Part shown: positions 18,537 through 28,325 of the stretch, piece by piece
Layout: every line of letters begins with the position of its first letter
Position numbering within the stretch: position 1 is the stretch's first letter
DNA from: Bacteroidota bacterium
Lineage (GTDB): Bacteria > Bacteroidota > Bacteroidia > Bacteroidales > Lentimicrobiaceae
Direction of reading: 5' to 3'
DNA length: 32,617 nucleotides
NCBI GenBank assembly: GCA_009773455.1
Contig: WSXU01000031.1
Span: forward strand, 1-32,617
Position numbers and translations under genes: made by a program
Notes under the pieces: generated by a model
The model's input: only the letters and a program-made list of their open reading frames with translations
Database searches by the model: none
What the model was told of the DNA's origin: nothing

Positions 18537-20549
18537 CTATAAAATGAGATCAACAACCGAACCAACCGGACTGGAACAGGTATTTCCCTCACAACGGTAA
18601 ATAAGGTTTTTCGCGGACACAAACTTTTCACTGAAAACAGGCAATCGTGATTCCATGGAAGCTGCAGCAACCAAAATGCCGGGCAGAAATTTACGGTTCA
18701 GCATGGCCGCATTTCTGAACGCATCCGGCCCGGTTATCACCAGTGTGGTTTTTCCATAGGCCACCTCCATTGCAACACCGGCCCAGCCGGCATAGGCTGC
18801 CGGATACGAAACAATCCGATCACGGAGATTGCTGACCATATTAACAGCACGATCAACATAATGTGAATTTTCAAAATAAAGCCCCAGTGTCAGTAATATC
18901 CTTGCCATCACAGCATTGCCTGAGGGTTCTACGCCATCGGTCGTTCCAATGATTCTTGCGACAGCCGGGGAAGTTTCTCCTGACTGGACTGGTAATGGCG
19001 AATACCAGAAAAAACTGCCGGTCTGATCTGAAAAGTTCTCAACCACAAAAACTGCGATCTCTTTTGCCCTGAAAAGCCATTCCTCGTCAAAGGTCACCTG
19101 GTAAAGTGAAATCCAGGCATCTGCCAGATAAGCATAGTCATCGAGCATGGCCGGGATCCTGGCCTCACCGTTCTTCCATACCCTTTTATATGCTCCACCC
19201 ACGCCATTGCTGAATTCTCTGAGGATGAACCCTGCTGCCTTCAGGGCTGCATCAAGCCAGCGTTGATTCCCCGAGGCTTTATATGCTTCGGCAAGCGCCT
19301 TTATCATCAACGCGTTCCATGATAATACAGCCTTATCATCGAGAGATGGCGGAATTCTCTTTTCGCGGGCTGCCAGCATAAGTTTACCGGCCATACGGAG
19401 CAATTGTTTCAATTCTTCTTCCGAAAGGTGCTGTTGCGATGCAAAGAAGGCTTCATCCGTTGGACGCATCAGAATACTCTTTCCCTTTTCCCATAGTCCT
19501 GATCCTCCTATTCCCCAGTAGTCAGCAAGCAGTTCACCATATTCCGGCAAAATTTCATTCACCTGCTCACGGGTCCACAGATAAAAAGAACCTTCATCAC
19601 CTTCACTGTCAGCATCATAAGCCGAAAAGAACAATCCTTCGGGACTGGTAAGACCCTGTAAGACAAATTCAATGGTCTGTTCAGCAATATCTAAATAAAA
19701 CCGCTCCCCGGTGTGCCTGAACATATTGGCGTACAAACCAGTAAGCTGGGCATTATCGTAAAGCATCTTCTCAAAATGAGGAACCTTCCATTCAGCATCA
19801 GTGCTGTACCTGGCAAAACCACCGCCTATCCGGTCGAAAAGCCCGCCGCACACCATCCTGAGCAGCGTTGTTTTCAATTGGGCAAGGGATTCAGGATTTC
19901 CCGTCACTCTGTGATACTGCATCACAAACTGCCATACCACAGGCATCGGGAACTTGGGTGAACCAAGTAGTCCACCCAACTCAGGATCAAAGCTCCATGA
20001 CAGTTTCGCATAGGATTCATCAATCATTGCCACAGAAATTGCCTGTCCGTCTGCCGGTGCTTCGATCAGACTCATCTCTCCTACTCCCCTGATGAGGCGT
20101 TCGGCCTGTTCCTCAAGCTCATGACGACTATTACCGAACAAATTACTGATCTGATCCAGCAGGCTGACCCATTGATCAGGCCTGAAGTAGGTTCCGCCCC
20201 AGAATGGCCTTCCATCAGGCAGCGCAAAACAATTGAGCGGCCAGCCACCACTGTTGTGAAGCAGCTGAACAGCGCCCATATATACATGGTCTAAATCAGG
20301 CCGCTCTTCACGGTCAATTTTAACACAAACAAAATTGCGGTTCATTATTTCCGCAATTTCAGGTTTGCTGAAACTTTCATGCTCCATCACATGGCACCAG
20401 TGGCAGGCTGAATAGCCGATGCTGATCAGCAGGGGTCTTCCGCTTGTTTCAGCCTCGCTCAGCGCCTCTTCACCGTAAGGATACCAATCAACAGGATTAT
20501 GTGCATGTTGCAAGAGATATGGACTGGATTCGTGGATCAGGCGGTTCAC
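18537..20549 (-). CDS. YyaL/DUF255 family thioredoxin-like protein (COG1331)
   Basis: 670 residues, a normal full length for this family. The N-terminal 165 or so residues form the DUF255 thioredoxin-like domain with the hallmark start N-R-L-I[17 protein letters not shown] and the motif C49-H-W-C52-H-V-M-x-x-E-S-F, followed by I-D-R-E-E-R-P-D-x-D and G-G-W-P-x-N. The rest is the alpha/alpha-barrel part seen in this family, including [12 protein letters not shown] and Y-D-A-D-S-E-G. The biochemical role is not established in bacteria; redox or sugar-epimerase-like functions are guesses from fold. The start is a GTG at 20549: an in-frame stop lies at 20570-20568 with no ATG between, and the family consensus begins right at this codon. 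It is transcribed alone, diverging from the subtilase gene. Confidence 0.9.
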   Translation of the reverse strand: MNRLIHESSPYLLQHAHNPVDWYPYGEEALSEAETSGRPLLISIGYSACHWCHVMEHESFSKPEIAEIMNRNFVCVKIDREERPDLDHVYMGAVQLLHNSGGWPLNCFALPDGRPFWGGTYFRPDQWVSLLDQISNLFGNSRHELEEQAERLIRGVGEMSLIEAPADGQAISVAMIDESYAKLSWSFDPELGGLLGSPKFPMPVVWQFVMQYHRVTGNPESLAQLKTTLLRMVCGGLFDRIGGGFARYSTDAEWKVPHFEKMLYDNAQLTGLYANMFRHTGERFYLDIAEQTIEFVLQGLTSPEGLFFSAYDADSEGDEGSFYLWTREQVNEILPEYGELLADYWGIGGSGLWEKGKSILMRPTDEAFFASQQHLSEEELKQLLRMAGKLMLAAREKRIPPSLDDKAVLSWNALMIKALAEAYKASGNQRWLDAALKAAGFILREFSNGVGGAYKRVWKNGEARIPAMLDDYAYLADAWISLYQVTFDEEWLFRAKEIAVFVVENFSDQTGSFFWYSPLPVQSGETSPAVARIIGTTDGVEPSGNAVMARILLTLGLYFENSHYVDRAVNMVSNLRDRIVSYPAAYAGWAGVAMEVAYGKTTLVITGPDAFRNAAMLNRKFLPGILVAAASMESRLPVFSEKFVSAKNLIYRCEGNTCSSPVGSVVDLIL

Positions 20550-21050
20550 GGGCGTTTCAGTTAATAATTAACAGCTAACAGTTAACAGTTTAGAAAGGAA
20601 TCTATTAATAATTCTATGTTTAGCGGCAGTCAACAGCCGATAGTCAAAAAAAGTCATTTTTACCTGAGCTATATTGGTGAGCTATGGTCGAACCAGGCCC
20701 AGGGTATCATTCAACATTCAGAATATTTTCAGACAAAACTAATCAACAACGCGGAGGCCCTTAGTGTTTGAAACGATATCTGTTTAAAATACATGAAACG
20801 GAACCGAATTCTGCCTCCAATCAGATATCAGGGTTTGAACTAAAAGCCCGACCAGGTCATAAGGTTTTCAACATCAAACTAAAAGAAGGAATATTTGGTT
20901 CAAAATGATTAGTTATTTAGATTTAATATAATTTAGCAGGACTAAGCTAAACAATCTTTTGCCTGTTCAACTTCTGCTTTAACAGTCGTAAAGGGTCCGG
21001 CAAAATGACAGAGCCTGCAACGCACGATTTTTCACCAAAAAAACCAACAC
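20550..21050. other. Divergent intergenic region between the yyaL-type and subtilase genes
   Basis: No gene seen. It should hold promoters for both flanking genes. A TAGTTTTG sequence on the minus strand (20741-20734) fits the TAnnTTTG -7 form but is about 185 bases from the GTG start and lacks a clear -33 partner. An inverted repeat GATATCTG / CAGATATC (20775-20782 and 20822-20829) is also present. A heptamer repeat lies at its left end. Confidence 0.4.
20569..20589. repeat. Short heptamer tandem repeat
   Basis: Three consecutive seven-base units, TAACAGC, TAACAGT and TAACAGT, lie just upstream of the GTG start of the minus-strand gene. It resembles the seven-base-period repeat at 32124-32158. 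Confidence 0.6.
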
Positions 21051-24000
21051 ATGAGATTTCTGTATTTATTCCTGGCTGTTTCGCTGATCAGCCCGACAAT
21101 GGCCCAGCAAACCTACAAGGTAAAACGGGGCGAACGTCCTGTTATCAATCTGGAGTCAGTTCCTGAGAGTGCGTATTATAAAGGTGTGATCAAAATCAAA
21201 CTGAATGATTCATACACCCGGCAGATGGATGAAAATCCTGCCAGGATTGATGCTGATGGCATTGTCAGATTGGGGATTCCCGATATCGACAACCTGAATG
21301 CACAGTTTGGTGTGAATAATTTCGGGCTTCCTTTCAACAGTCCTTCTTTTTCGGGAAAATTCACAGAAAGGCACAGGGCCTGGGGGTTCCATCTATGGTA
21401 TAAACTCTACTTTGATGAATCGGTGGATGTTAAAGCATTGATCCGGGCTTACAGTGCATTGCCTGATGTGATGATTGCCGAACCGGAATACAGAAAAGAA
21501 CTGGTGAACCAGGATAAGCCCATACTCTATCTTCCGGAAGCAGATTCAGAAAGAGCCGTCAGCTGGACACCGGATGATCCCAGATACAATGAGCAATGGC
21601 ATTACGACAATACCGGGCAGCAGAATGGTACACCGGATGCTGACATTGATCTGCCTGAAGCCTGGGAAATAACCAAAGGAAATCCTGAAGTGATTGTTTC
21701 CATTGAAGACGGTGGAATCAATTATACACACGGCGATATAGCCGCCAATATGTGGTCGGGCATCGGGTATAATTTCGTCAACAATACCCCCAATGTCAGC
21801 TCTCATGACCATGGCACCCATGTGGCAGGTACGGTAGCTGCTGTTAGTAACAATGCAGTAGGGGTTGCCGGTGTGGCCGGTGGTGGAGGTACGGGCGATG
21901 GTGTCAGGCTGATGTCGTGCCAGGTTTTTACAAACGGCGGATCGGGCGGATTTGAGAATGCCCCCGTATGGGCAGCCGATAACGGGGCTGCCATTTCACA
22001 GAATTCTTGGCAGTACACTTCTCCCGGGAATTACGATCAGGCTGTGCTTGATGCTATTGATTATTTCAATGTGAATGGAGGCGGTGAAGCCCTGGTTGAT
22101 GGTGGACTAACCATTTTTGCTGCCGGCAACAACGATTCGCAGTCACAATATTATCCGGCCTACTATTCGGGAACTTTTTCTGTCGCCGGACTGACCAACC
22201 AGGATAAAAAAGCATGGTATTCAAATTACGGCGATTGGGTTGAAGTCGCCGCACCCGGTGGAGAAACCGACAATGTAAATGCACGGGGCGTTCTGAGCAC
22301 ACTTCCCAACAATACCTATGGTTTTTACCAGGGAACTTCCATGGCCTGCCCGCATGTTTCAGGGCTCGCGGCTCTCATCGTTTCACTTGCTTACGGACAG
22401 TTCACCCCACAACAGGTAGCGGATATCATCAAAAACACCACCGACAACGTGGATGCGGTGAATCCGGGATTTGAAGGCCAGCTCGGCAGCGGCAGGATCA
22501 ATGCCTTTGCAGCCCTTACCGAGGCGCAGGAACTGATGATCAATGTAGATAATCCGCTTGCCTTTTCAGCCCTGGCCGGCAGTAATGTCCAGATTAACCT
22601 GAACTGGGTGAAAAACCAGGATAACGATGATGTGATGGTAGCCTACTCACCTGACAATGTTTTCGGTGATCCGGTCCAGACCCAGACCTACCAGGTTGGT
22701 GATGTTATTGAAGGTGGCGGAACCCTGATCTATAAAGGGACGGAATCGGCTTTTATCCATACGGGTCTCACAAGCAACACACCTTATTATTATAAAGCAT
22801 GGTCGCTGAACGGGGTACCTGAATATTCGCAGGGCCTTACAACTTCAGCCACGACACTTAAGGAACCCATTACCGTATTCCCTTACCATCAGGGGTTCGA
22901 TGAGGAGTCCTTTCCACCCGCAAACTGGGATAATAAGCAGCTCAGCGGCACCGGGATGTGGGACTGGCAAACCACCGGAACCAACCCCGACTGCCTGCCT
23001 CATACAGGAGAAGGAATGGCCAGGTACAACAGTAACCTGTTTGCCTCCGGCACCTCCGGTATCCTCGTTACGCCTCCGGTTCAGTTTATGAACGACGATT
23101 ATGAAACCAGTATTTGGGTATACAGGGATGGCAACCTTCCGACCAGCACCGACAGAATAGAAATATATGCCAACATTGCGCCAAATACAGGCTTTGCCAG
23201 TCTGCTGGGTACCATTCACCGGTCACGGGAACTTGCGCCCGTTGAATCAGCTGACGGATGGTATCAGTATAGCTTTGATATCCCTGCTTCATTCCATAAT
23301 AAGCTAACTTACCTTGTTTACAAGGGAATCAGCGATCAGGGCAACAACCTGTTTGCCGATGATATAAGCATAGAAATTCCCGTCACCTGCTTCCCACCGG
23401 TTGATCTGAGCATCGGAGAAATCCTTTCATCGTCTGCAACAGTGAGCTGGACAGGTGTCGCTCCGGCGGCAGCCTGGGATCTGGAATATGGTGTTACCGG
23501 ATTTGAACCCGGAACAGGAACGCTGCTTTCTGGCCTGACCAATCCTGTTTCTGATCTTGAAGGACTCGATCAAAACACAGCATATGAAGTTTATGTGCGT
23601 GGAGCCTGTGCTACAGATGAACTCAGCACCTGGGCAGGACCTGCCGGATTCACCACCCTTTGTAATGCTTCCACCCCATGGGAGGAGACCTTCGAAGCAG
23701 CCGGCAGCAGCATTGAATGCTGGCAGATAATGAAAAATACGGCAGAAGACGGTGGGTTAAACGGCAATAACCTGCTTCCTGCGGAAACCGGTTCATGGAT
23801 TGTGTGTACACCCGAATCGTTTGAAGGACTTGGAAACCAGTATATTTATGAAGGCATGCGTTCGGCAGCCATTGCAGCCGATGCAAGTGGTCTTAACTGG
23901 CTGATTACCGCTGAGCTTCAGATGCCTGAGACAGTAAAAACCGATCTTTCATTCAGGGTATATTACACTTCAGAGGAAGCCGTAATTACTAAATTTTACG

Positions 24001-25736
24001 TTAATCTGTTCACTTCAGGCACCTGGCAAACGCTTTTATCCTATAATGATTTGTCAGCCGGTACCAACCACTTTGCTGAGCCTGTAATGGTCAATCTTGA
24101 TGCTTTTCAGGGTCAGACCATCAGACTGGCCTTTGTTTACGAGCAGAACAACGGAAATATTCTGTCCGTTGACAATATTAACCTGACCACTGCTTCCAAC
24201 TACTGGACTGGGAACGCCGGCACTGCCTGGAACAATGAAGGTAACTGGCGCATAGGCGTACCTCAGTCGGGCGATGAGATCAATATATATGCTGCTGCAA
24301 ACAATCCACGGATAGACGGAAACTTTGAAACCACAGGCAATCTGACCATACATACAGGGGCTACCCTTACCCTCGCACCGGATACAAAGATTACCTTAAA
24401 TGGTGAACTTATAAATCATGCCGGACCTGATGGACTCCTGCTGATGAACTCAGGATCATCCTCCGCAAGTTTAATCCACTACAGTGAAAATGTGGAAGCC
24501 ACAGTGCAGCATTTCGGTGATGTGGTGAGCGGATTCCATCAGTGGAGACTTTTATCTGCTCCGGTAAACGGCCAGGCTATAACCCCGGATTTCATAGGTG
24601 TTCCGCAGGTTCCCGGAGACGTATTGCTCAAATATGATGAGCCGACTGCCACCTGGATAGATTCAAGGCTTGAGAACGGAGACTGGAATCCGGCATTTGA
24701 ATCTGTTTTTTCACCCGGCAGAGCATATCATTCAGCATTTGCTTCGGCCGGCCTCAGGCCTTTCAGGGGAACTCTTTCATCAGGCAATGTCGAAACAGAA
24801 AGCATAACCAATTCAGGTGAAGCCGGTGGAGGCTGGCATCTGGTTGGCAATCCCTACACATCATCCTATCAATGGAATCCCGGGTATACGTTTCTGTCCT
24901 ATATTGCAAAAGTATGGAACGACCAGGGTAGCTGTTATACGGACTTGTTCCCCGGAAGCATCATTCCTGCCATGACCGGATTCTGGATACAGAACCTTGC
25001 AGAGGTTCCGGCCGGATTCAGCCTCGATCCACAGCTCAGGACTCATGAGCCTTCTAACAATACCGGTCCCGGTGAAGGCACCATACAGCTGATGGTAACA
25101 GAAAATGTTAACTCAACATTCCAGGGAACCTGCATCCGGAAGAATGCTGAGGCAACCACAGGTTTTGATCAGCTCCTGGATGCCCATTTTCTTCCCGGTT
25201 TCGCTCCACAGCTCTATTCTGTCGCAGAAAATGAAAAGCTTTCGACCAATTCCCTTTCTGATATCACTTCAGGTAATGTGATTCAACTGGGTTTTGTAAA
25301 GAATACTGCTGCTGACTATACCCTTCAGGTTATCATCCCGGCTCAATATCCCGATATGGTGGCATTTATCAACGACAAAAAAACCGGTGAACTTTTTACC
25401 GTAAGCGTAGATCCCACCATTCATTTCACTTCGGCACCGGGTGATGACCCCAACCGTTTTGAACTCATTTTCGGAACTGTCGGCACAGAAAACAGGGATT
25501 TCAATTCTGATCTGACCTGTTATTCTGATGGCTCGTCCATCATTCTGCTGAGTTCGGAACTGATAAAAGGAGAGATCAGGGTCAGCAGCCTTTCGGGGCA
25601 GCAGCTGATTGCCGTTAAAGCGCCCGGAGAACACAGGATTTCGATTGATGCGGGACAGCTTGCCCCGGGCACTTACCTCGTAAGTCTGGACACCGGAAAT
25701 GGATGGCAGACGCGGAAAGTTTTCGTGTCGAAATAG
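21051..25736 (+). CDS. Secreted subtilisin-like S8 serine protease with T9SS type A sorting domain
   Basis: 1,561 residues. A signal peptide (about 1-19) precedes a propeptide to about 175, then the S8 catalytic domain (about 195-490) with Asp220 (I-E-D-G-G-I), His254 (H-D-H-G-T-H-V-A-G), oxyanion Asn360 (A-A-G-N-N) and Ser430 (G-T-S-M-A-C-P-H-V-S-G). Further modules are a fibronectin-like domain (about 498-605), a cleaved-adhesin/MAM-like domain (about 608-775), a second fibronectin-like domain (about 780-868), another adhesin-like domain (about 871-1048), a W-T-G-N-x-G-T-x-W-N-N-E-G-N-W segment near 1051, and a C-terminal T9SS type A sorting domain (about 1484-1561, ending G-T-Y-L-V-S-L then K-V-F-V-S-K). 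Known logic: such domains direct export through the outer membrane and are removed on the way. Likely role: extracellular protein digestion. It is monocistronic and ends at a strong terminator. Confidence 0.93.
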   Translation: MRFLYLFLAVSLISPTMAQQTYKVKRGERPVINLESVPESAYYKGVIKIKLNDSYTRQMDENPARIDADGIVRLGIPDIDNLNAQFGVNNFGLPFNSPSFSGKFTERHRAWGFHLWYKLYFDESVDVKALIRAYSALPDVMIAEPEYRKELVNQDKPILYLPEADSERAVSWTPDDPRYNEQWHYDNTGQQNGTPDADIDLPEAWEITKGNPEVIVSIEDGGINYTHGDIAANMWSGIGYNFVNNTPNVSSHDHGTHVAGTVAAVSNNAVGVAGVAGGGGTGDGVRLMSCQVFTNGGSGGFENAPVWAADNGAAISQNSWQYTSPGNYDQAVLDAIDYFNVNGGGEALVDGGLTIFAAGNNDSQSQYYPAYYSGTFSVAGLTNQDKKAWYSNYGDWVEVAAPGGETDNVNARGVLSTLPNNTYGFYQGTSMACPHVSGLAALIVSLAYGQFTPQQVADIIKNTTDNVDAVNPGFEGQLGSGRINAFAALTEAQELMINVDNPLAFSALAGSNVQINLNWVKNQDNDDVMVAYSPDNVFGDPVQTQTYQVGDVIEGGGTLIYKGTESAFIHTGLTSNTPYYYKAWSLNGVPEYSQGLTTSATTLKEPITVFPYHQGFDEESFPPANWDNKQLSGTGMWDWQTTGTNPDCLPHTGEGMARYNSNLFASGTSGILVTPPVQFMNDDYETSIWVYRDGNLPTSTDRIEIYANIAPNTGFASLLGTIHRSRELAPVESADGWYQYSFDIPASFHNKLTYLVYKGISDQGNNLFADDISIEIPVTCFPPVDLSIGEILSSSATVSWTGVAPAAAWDLEYGVTGFEPGTGTLLSGLTNPVSDLEGLDQNTAYEVYVRGACATDELSTWAGPAGFTTLCNASTPWEETFEAAGSSIECWQIMKNTAEDGGLNGNNLLPAETGSWIVCTPESFEGLGNQYIYEGMRSAAIAADASGLNWLITAELQMPETVKTDLSFRVYYTSEEAVITKFYVNLFTSGTWQTLLSYNDLSAGTNHFAEPVMVNLDAFQGQTIRLAFVYEQNNGNILSVDNINLTTASNYWTGNAGTAWNNEGNWRIGVPQSGDEINIYAAANNPRIDGNFETTGNLTIHTGATLTLAPDTKITLNGELINHAGPDGLLLMNSGSSSASLIHYSENVEATVQHFGDVVSGFHQWRLLSAPVNGQAITPDFIGVPQVPGDVLLKYDEPTATWIDSRLENGDWNPAFESVFSPGRAYHSAFASAGLRPFRGTLSSGNVETESITNSGEAGGGWHLVGNPYTSSYQWNPGYTFLSYIAKVWNDQGSCYTDLFPGSIIPAMTGFWIQNLAEVPAGFSLDPQLRTHEPSNNTGPGEGTIQLMVTENVNSTFQGTCIRKNAEATTGFDQLLDAHFLPGFAPQLYSVAENEKLSTNSLSDITSGNVIQLGFVKNTAADYTLQVIIPAQYPDMVAFINDKKTGELFTVSVDPTIHFTSAPGDDPNRFELIFGTVGTENRDFNSDLTCYSDGSSIILLSSELIKGEIRVSSLSGQQLIAVKAPGEHRISIDAGQLAPGTYLVSLDTGNGWQTRKVFVSK

Positions 25737-25743
25737 TTTTTTC

Positions 25744-25781
25744 AGAGAGGGGCCTTTGCACCACGCAGAGGCCTCTCTTTT
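25744..25781 (+). terminator. Rho-independent terminator of the subtilase gene
   Basis: Arms AGAGAGGGGCCT (25744-25755) and AGGCCTCTCT (25769-25778) pair with a small bulge and are followed by a T-run. It lies eight bases after the subtilase stop and abuts the stop of the convergent pabA gene. The opposite strand lacks a T-run, so it works best for the plus strand. Confidence 0.8.
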
Positions 25782-26349
25782 ATAAATCGAGCCAGTTTCT
25801 GATAATGAGGTGACCTTCCGGAGTCATAATGGATTCCGGATGAAATTGCACCCCTGTGATATCGTATGTTCTGTGACTCAGACCCATGATTACCCCCCTT
25901 TCATCAAGGGCAGTAATGCGTAATGATTCAGGCAGAGTCGCCCTGTTAACCGCCCAACTGTGATATAAACCGGCAACAAAACCCTGTTCGATTCCTCTGA
26001 AACATTGATCAATCGGTTCGAGAGGTGTTATTCCGGCTATTTCACCGTGCAGAATCTCCCCGGGCTGGTAGAGTGAACCACCAAAAACCTCAGCGATCGA
26101 CTGCATTCCAAGACAAACACCAAAGATCCGTTTTGATGAAGCATATGCTCTGATTAAGTCACAGGTAATACCTGCCGATCCGGGTAAACCGGGGCCGGGA
26201 GAAAGAACAAAAGCGTCGAAAGATGCGGCAGCCTCCAACGTTATTCCGTCATTCTTTTTAACCTCAATATCCCTGGCACCAGCTTCGCGTAGCAACTGCA
26301 ACAGATTGAATGTAAAGGAGTCGTGGTTGTCGATCAGCAGGATTTTCAT
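25780..26349 (-). CDS. pabA: Aminodeoxychorismate synthase, glutamine amidotransferase subunit (PabA)
   Basis: 189 residues, the usual length for the PabA/TrpG class I amidotransferase. It opens with I-D-N-H-D-S-F-T-F-N, has the L-S-P-G-P-G loop (49-54), the nucleophile Cys79 (G-V-C-L-G-M-Q) and the His170/Glu172 pair (Q-F-H-P-E-S). It releases ammonia from glutamine for the PabB subunit, which converts chorismate to 4-amino-4-deoxychorismate on the route to folate. PabA and TrpG cannot be separated by sequence alone. The call rests on the divergent pabB-pabC pair 111 bases away and the absence of any trp genes. Some bacteria share one subunit between both enzymes, so a TrpG role is not excluded. 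Confidence 0.87.
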   Translation of the reverse strand: MKILLIDNHDSFTFNLLQLLREAGARDIEVKKNDGITLEAAASFDAFVLSPGPGLPGSAGITCDLIRAYASSKRIFGVCLGMQSIAEVFGGSLYQPGEILHGEIAGITPLEPIDQCFRGIEQGFVAGLYHSWAVNRATLPESLRITALDERGVIMGLSHRTYDITGVQFHPESIMTPEGHLIIRNWLDL

Positions 26350-26407
26350 ATTTCCGGATATTTCCGACCAGTTTGTATCCGGCCTGTCAGGACCGGGTTA
26401 ATTTTCG

Positions 26408-26415
26408 CAAAGGTA
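26408..26415 (-). promoter_or_regulatory. Predicted -7 element for pabA
   Basis: The minus strand reads TACCTTTG, an exact match to the Bacteroidota TAnnTTTG -7 consensus, followed by C. It lies 58 bases upstream of the ATG. I did not find a clear TTG-type -33 partner at the usual spacing. Confidence 0.5.
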
Positions 26416-26432
26416 AGGGTTTCAGTTTTTTG

Positions 26433-26440
26433 TATTTTCG
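26433..26440 (+). promoter_or_regulatory. Possible -7 element for pabB
   Basis: The plus strand reads TATTTTCG, one base off TAnnTTTG, about 20 bases before the pabB ATG, which would leave a very short leader. The pabA and pabB promoters would then sit about 20 bases apart and may compete or be co-regulated. Confidence 0.3.
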
Positions 26441-26460
26441 CCGAAATAAATCAATGTCAC

Positions 26461-27438
26461 ATGAAATCATCCGGTTCGTCGTTTGAAACCATGAACCGTC
26501 TTGGTTCCGATAGGGAGCCTTTTCTGTTTATCATTGATTTTGAATGCAAAACCCCTGTTGTTATGCCTTTGGCTGAGGCTGAACTACACGGTATTTATTA
26601 CGACCTCAGGGGCAGGAATAATGTCAATAATGATCAAATTACTAATTTACAGCCCCTTACTTTTGAAAAATATCCAATTGATTTTACATCCTATACAAAG
26701 GCTTTTGAAATTGCCAGGAGAGGTTTGGTTTTCGGTAACTCATACCTGCTCAACCTCACCTTCCCTACCCTGATCAGGATTAACCGAAGTCTTGAAGATA
26801 TCTTCAGGCTGAGCAATGCCCCTTACCGTTTGCTTTATGATAACCGTTTTGTGGTTTTTTCACCGGAATGTTTTATCCGGATCGCAGGAAACACCATCCG
26901 TTCCTTCCCGATGAAAGGAACCATCGACGCCGGATTACCGGATGCTGCCGGAATATTGCTCTCCGACAGGAAAGAGATGGCCGAACACCATACCATTGTT
27001 GACCTGATCAGGAATGATCTGAGTATGGTAGCCAGGGATGTCAGGGTTGAGCGTTTCCGTTACCTTGAAGAAATAAAGACCAATCAGAAACATCTGCTTC
27101 AGGCAAGTTCAGAGATTGCTGGTACTTTATCCCCGGGATGGCAGTCACGGATCGGAACCCTCCTTCATACATTACTTCCTGCAGGTTCGGTTTCAGGAGC
27201 TCCCAAAAACAGTACGATGGAAATAATCAGCGAAGCTGAGCCCAATAAGCGCGGCTTCTATACCGGAGTTTTTGGTATCTTCGACGGACAAATGCTGGAT
27301 TCGGCTGTAATGATCCGTTATATTGAGCAGAAAGGCGAAAGCACTTTCTATCACAGTGGCGGTGGTATAACGATAAACAGCGTTGCCGAAGATGAGTATC
27401 AGGAGTTGATCAACAAAGTGTATGTCCCTTTTATTTGA
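26461..27438 (+). CDS. pabB: Aminodeoxychorismate synthase component I (PabB)
   Basis: 325 residues from the ATG at 26461. The frame is open further upstream, but that extension would run into the divergent pabA promoter and gene, and its translation has no family similarity. The chorismate-binding enzyme core is present: a P-M-K-G-T motif with Lys152, H-x-x-x-V-D-L-I-R-N-D-L, P-A-G-S-V-S-G-A-P-K, G-F-Y-T-G-V-F-G and a final G-G-G-I. Lys in this motif (against Ala in anthranilate synthase) is the accepted mark of PabB over TrpE. The N-terminal tryptophan-binding half seen in longer relatives is reduced. It uses ammonia from PabA. It overlaps pabC by 17 bases, indicating one transcript. Confidence 0.92.
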   Translation: MKSSGSSFETMNRLGSDREPFLFIIDFECKTPVVMPLAEAELHGIYYDLRGRNNVNNDQITNLQPLTFEKYPIDFTSYTKAFEIARRGLVFGNSYLLNLTFPTLIRINRSLEDIFRLSNAPYRLLYDNRFVVFSPECFIRIAGNTIRSFPMKGTIDAGLPDAAGILLSDRKEMAEHHTIVDLIRNDLSMVARDVRVERFRYLEEIKTNQKHLLQASSEIAGTLSPGWQSRIGTLLHTLLPAGSVSGAPKNSTMEIISEAEPNKRGFYTGVFGIFDGQMLDSAVMIRYIEQKGESTFYHSGGGITINSVAEDEYQELINKVYVPFI

Positions 27439-28021
27439 AACCATCAGCATCCGCGACGGCCTGGCCGAACACCTGCCATGGCACCAGGACAGGATGGAAT
27501 CTTCCATGCGCGCGTTGTTGGGCAAAAAGCCGGATTTCACCCTGTCTGAGATCATCCGTGTTCCGCCGGAAGCAAGGCAAGGTCACTTCCGGTGCAGAAT
27601 AGATTATGATACCGAAATCAGTAAAATTGATTTTCAACGCTACCACCTGAAGGAAATCAATACCCTGAAGATGATTGATGATCATGAGATTGATTATTCT
27701 TTTAAATACAGTAACCGTGACCGGATTGACGAACTTTTCGCTATGCGCGGCTTTGCCGATGATATCCTGATCATCAGGAACGGATTCATCACCGATACTT
27801 CCACCGCAAATATTATTTTCCTGGATGGAAGACGCTGGCTGACACCATCGCAGCCATTGCTTGAAGGCACATGCAGGGCCCGGCTGCTTGATCTGGGGAT
27901 CATTCATGAAACCAGAATAAAAAGTTCAGATCTGCCCCAGTTTAAAGAAGCAAAACTGATCAATGCGATGCGAAAACCAGAGTATTCCGCAGCCATTCCT
28001 GTAAAAAACATTGCTTACTGA
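27422..28021 (+). CDS. pabC: Aminotransferase class IV, probable aminodeoxychorismate lyase (PabC)
   Basis: 199 residues, shorter than typical class IV enzymes (about 270). Visible parts are an early L-F-E-T-I-x-I-R-D-G, Arg59 in a C-R-I-D strand, the likely PLP Lys95 (S-F-K-Y-S-N-R), D-T-S-T-A-N-I-I-F and a P-L-L-E-G-T-C-R-A-R motif. Known reaction: 4-amino-4-deoxychorismate to p-aminobenzoate plus pyruvate. Position directly after pabB, overlapping it by 17 bases, supports this over a branched-chain aminotransferase. The gap before residue 55 seems compressed relative to the family, but I see no frameshift. Confidence 0.82.
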   Translation: MSLLFETISIRDGLAEHLPWHQDRMESSMRALLGKKPDFTLSEIIRVPPEARQGHFRCRIDYDTEISKIDFQRYHLKEINTLKMIDDHEIDYSFKYSNRDRIDELFAMRGFADDILIIRNGFITDTSTANIIFLDGRRWLTPSQPLLEGTCRARLLDLGIIHETRIKSSDLPQFKEAKLINAMRKPEYSAAIPVKNIAY

Positions 28022-28325
28022 ATCTCTACCCAAAATAGCCTTCTCTTTCCCGAACAATTAAAGGTTTCAAGGGACAGCCCCGGTTTCTGAATCCATCAAC
28101 TGAATTGTATTCCACCTGTCAGCGTCTGCCAAGGGTTAAGGTGGAATTCCAGATATAAATCTGCCGGCTCAGCGATCATCCGGAAAAAATTTTTCACCGT
28201 CCGGATTACACATCAGGAATTCTGCCATTAACAATTGGAACCGGACAACCGGCTGTATTATCCGAATCACCTTTTAATGGGTGATCAAAAACTTCTAATC
28301 TGTATTTCAATCATACCAAATAATC
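28022..28325. other. Structured intergenic region before the first small exported protein
   Basis: No gene seen. Two hairpins are visible: eight-base arms ATTCCACC / GGTGGAAT (28109-28116, 28140-28147) and six-base arms ATCCGG / CCGGAT (28178-28183, 28201-28206). A weaker five-base stem is at 28270-28287. None is followed by a good T-run, so a terminator for pabC is not clear; they may instead be part of a structured leader. Confidence 0.4.

Noticed and set aside
18467-18670. 67-codon minus-strand frame at the end of the yyaL-type gene
   Set aside because: It overlaps the last third of the conserved protein in another frame and has no family features.
21176-25634. Minus-strand open frames within the subtilase gene
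   Set aside because: Shadow frames of a well-supported long coding region.
25780-26349. Annotation as anthranilate synthase component II (TrpG)
   Set aside because: No tryptophan genes nearby; pabB with the Lys motif and pabC are adjacent. A shared role cannot be excluded.
26323-26460. Upstream extension of pabB from an ATG at 26323
   Set aside because: It would overlap the start of pabA on the other strand and include both predicted promoters, and the added residues do not resemble the family.
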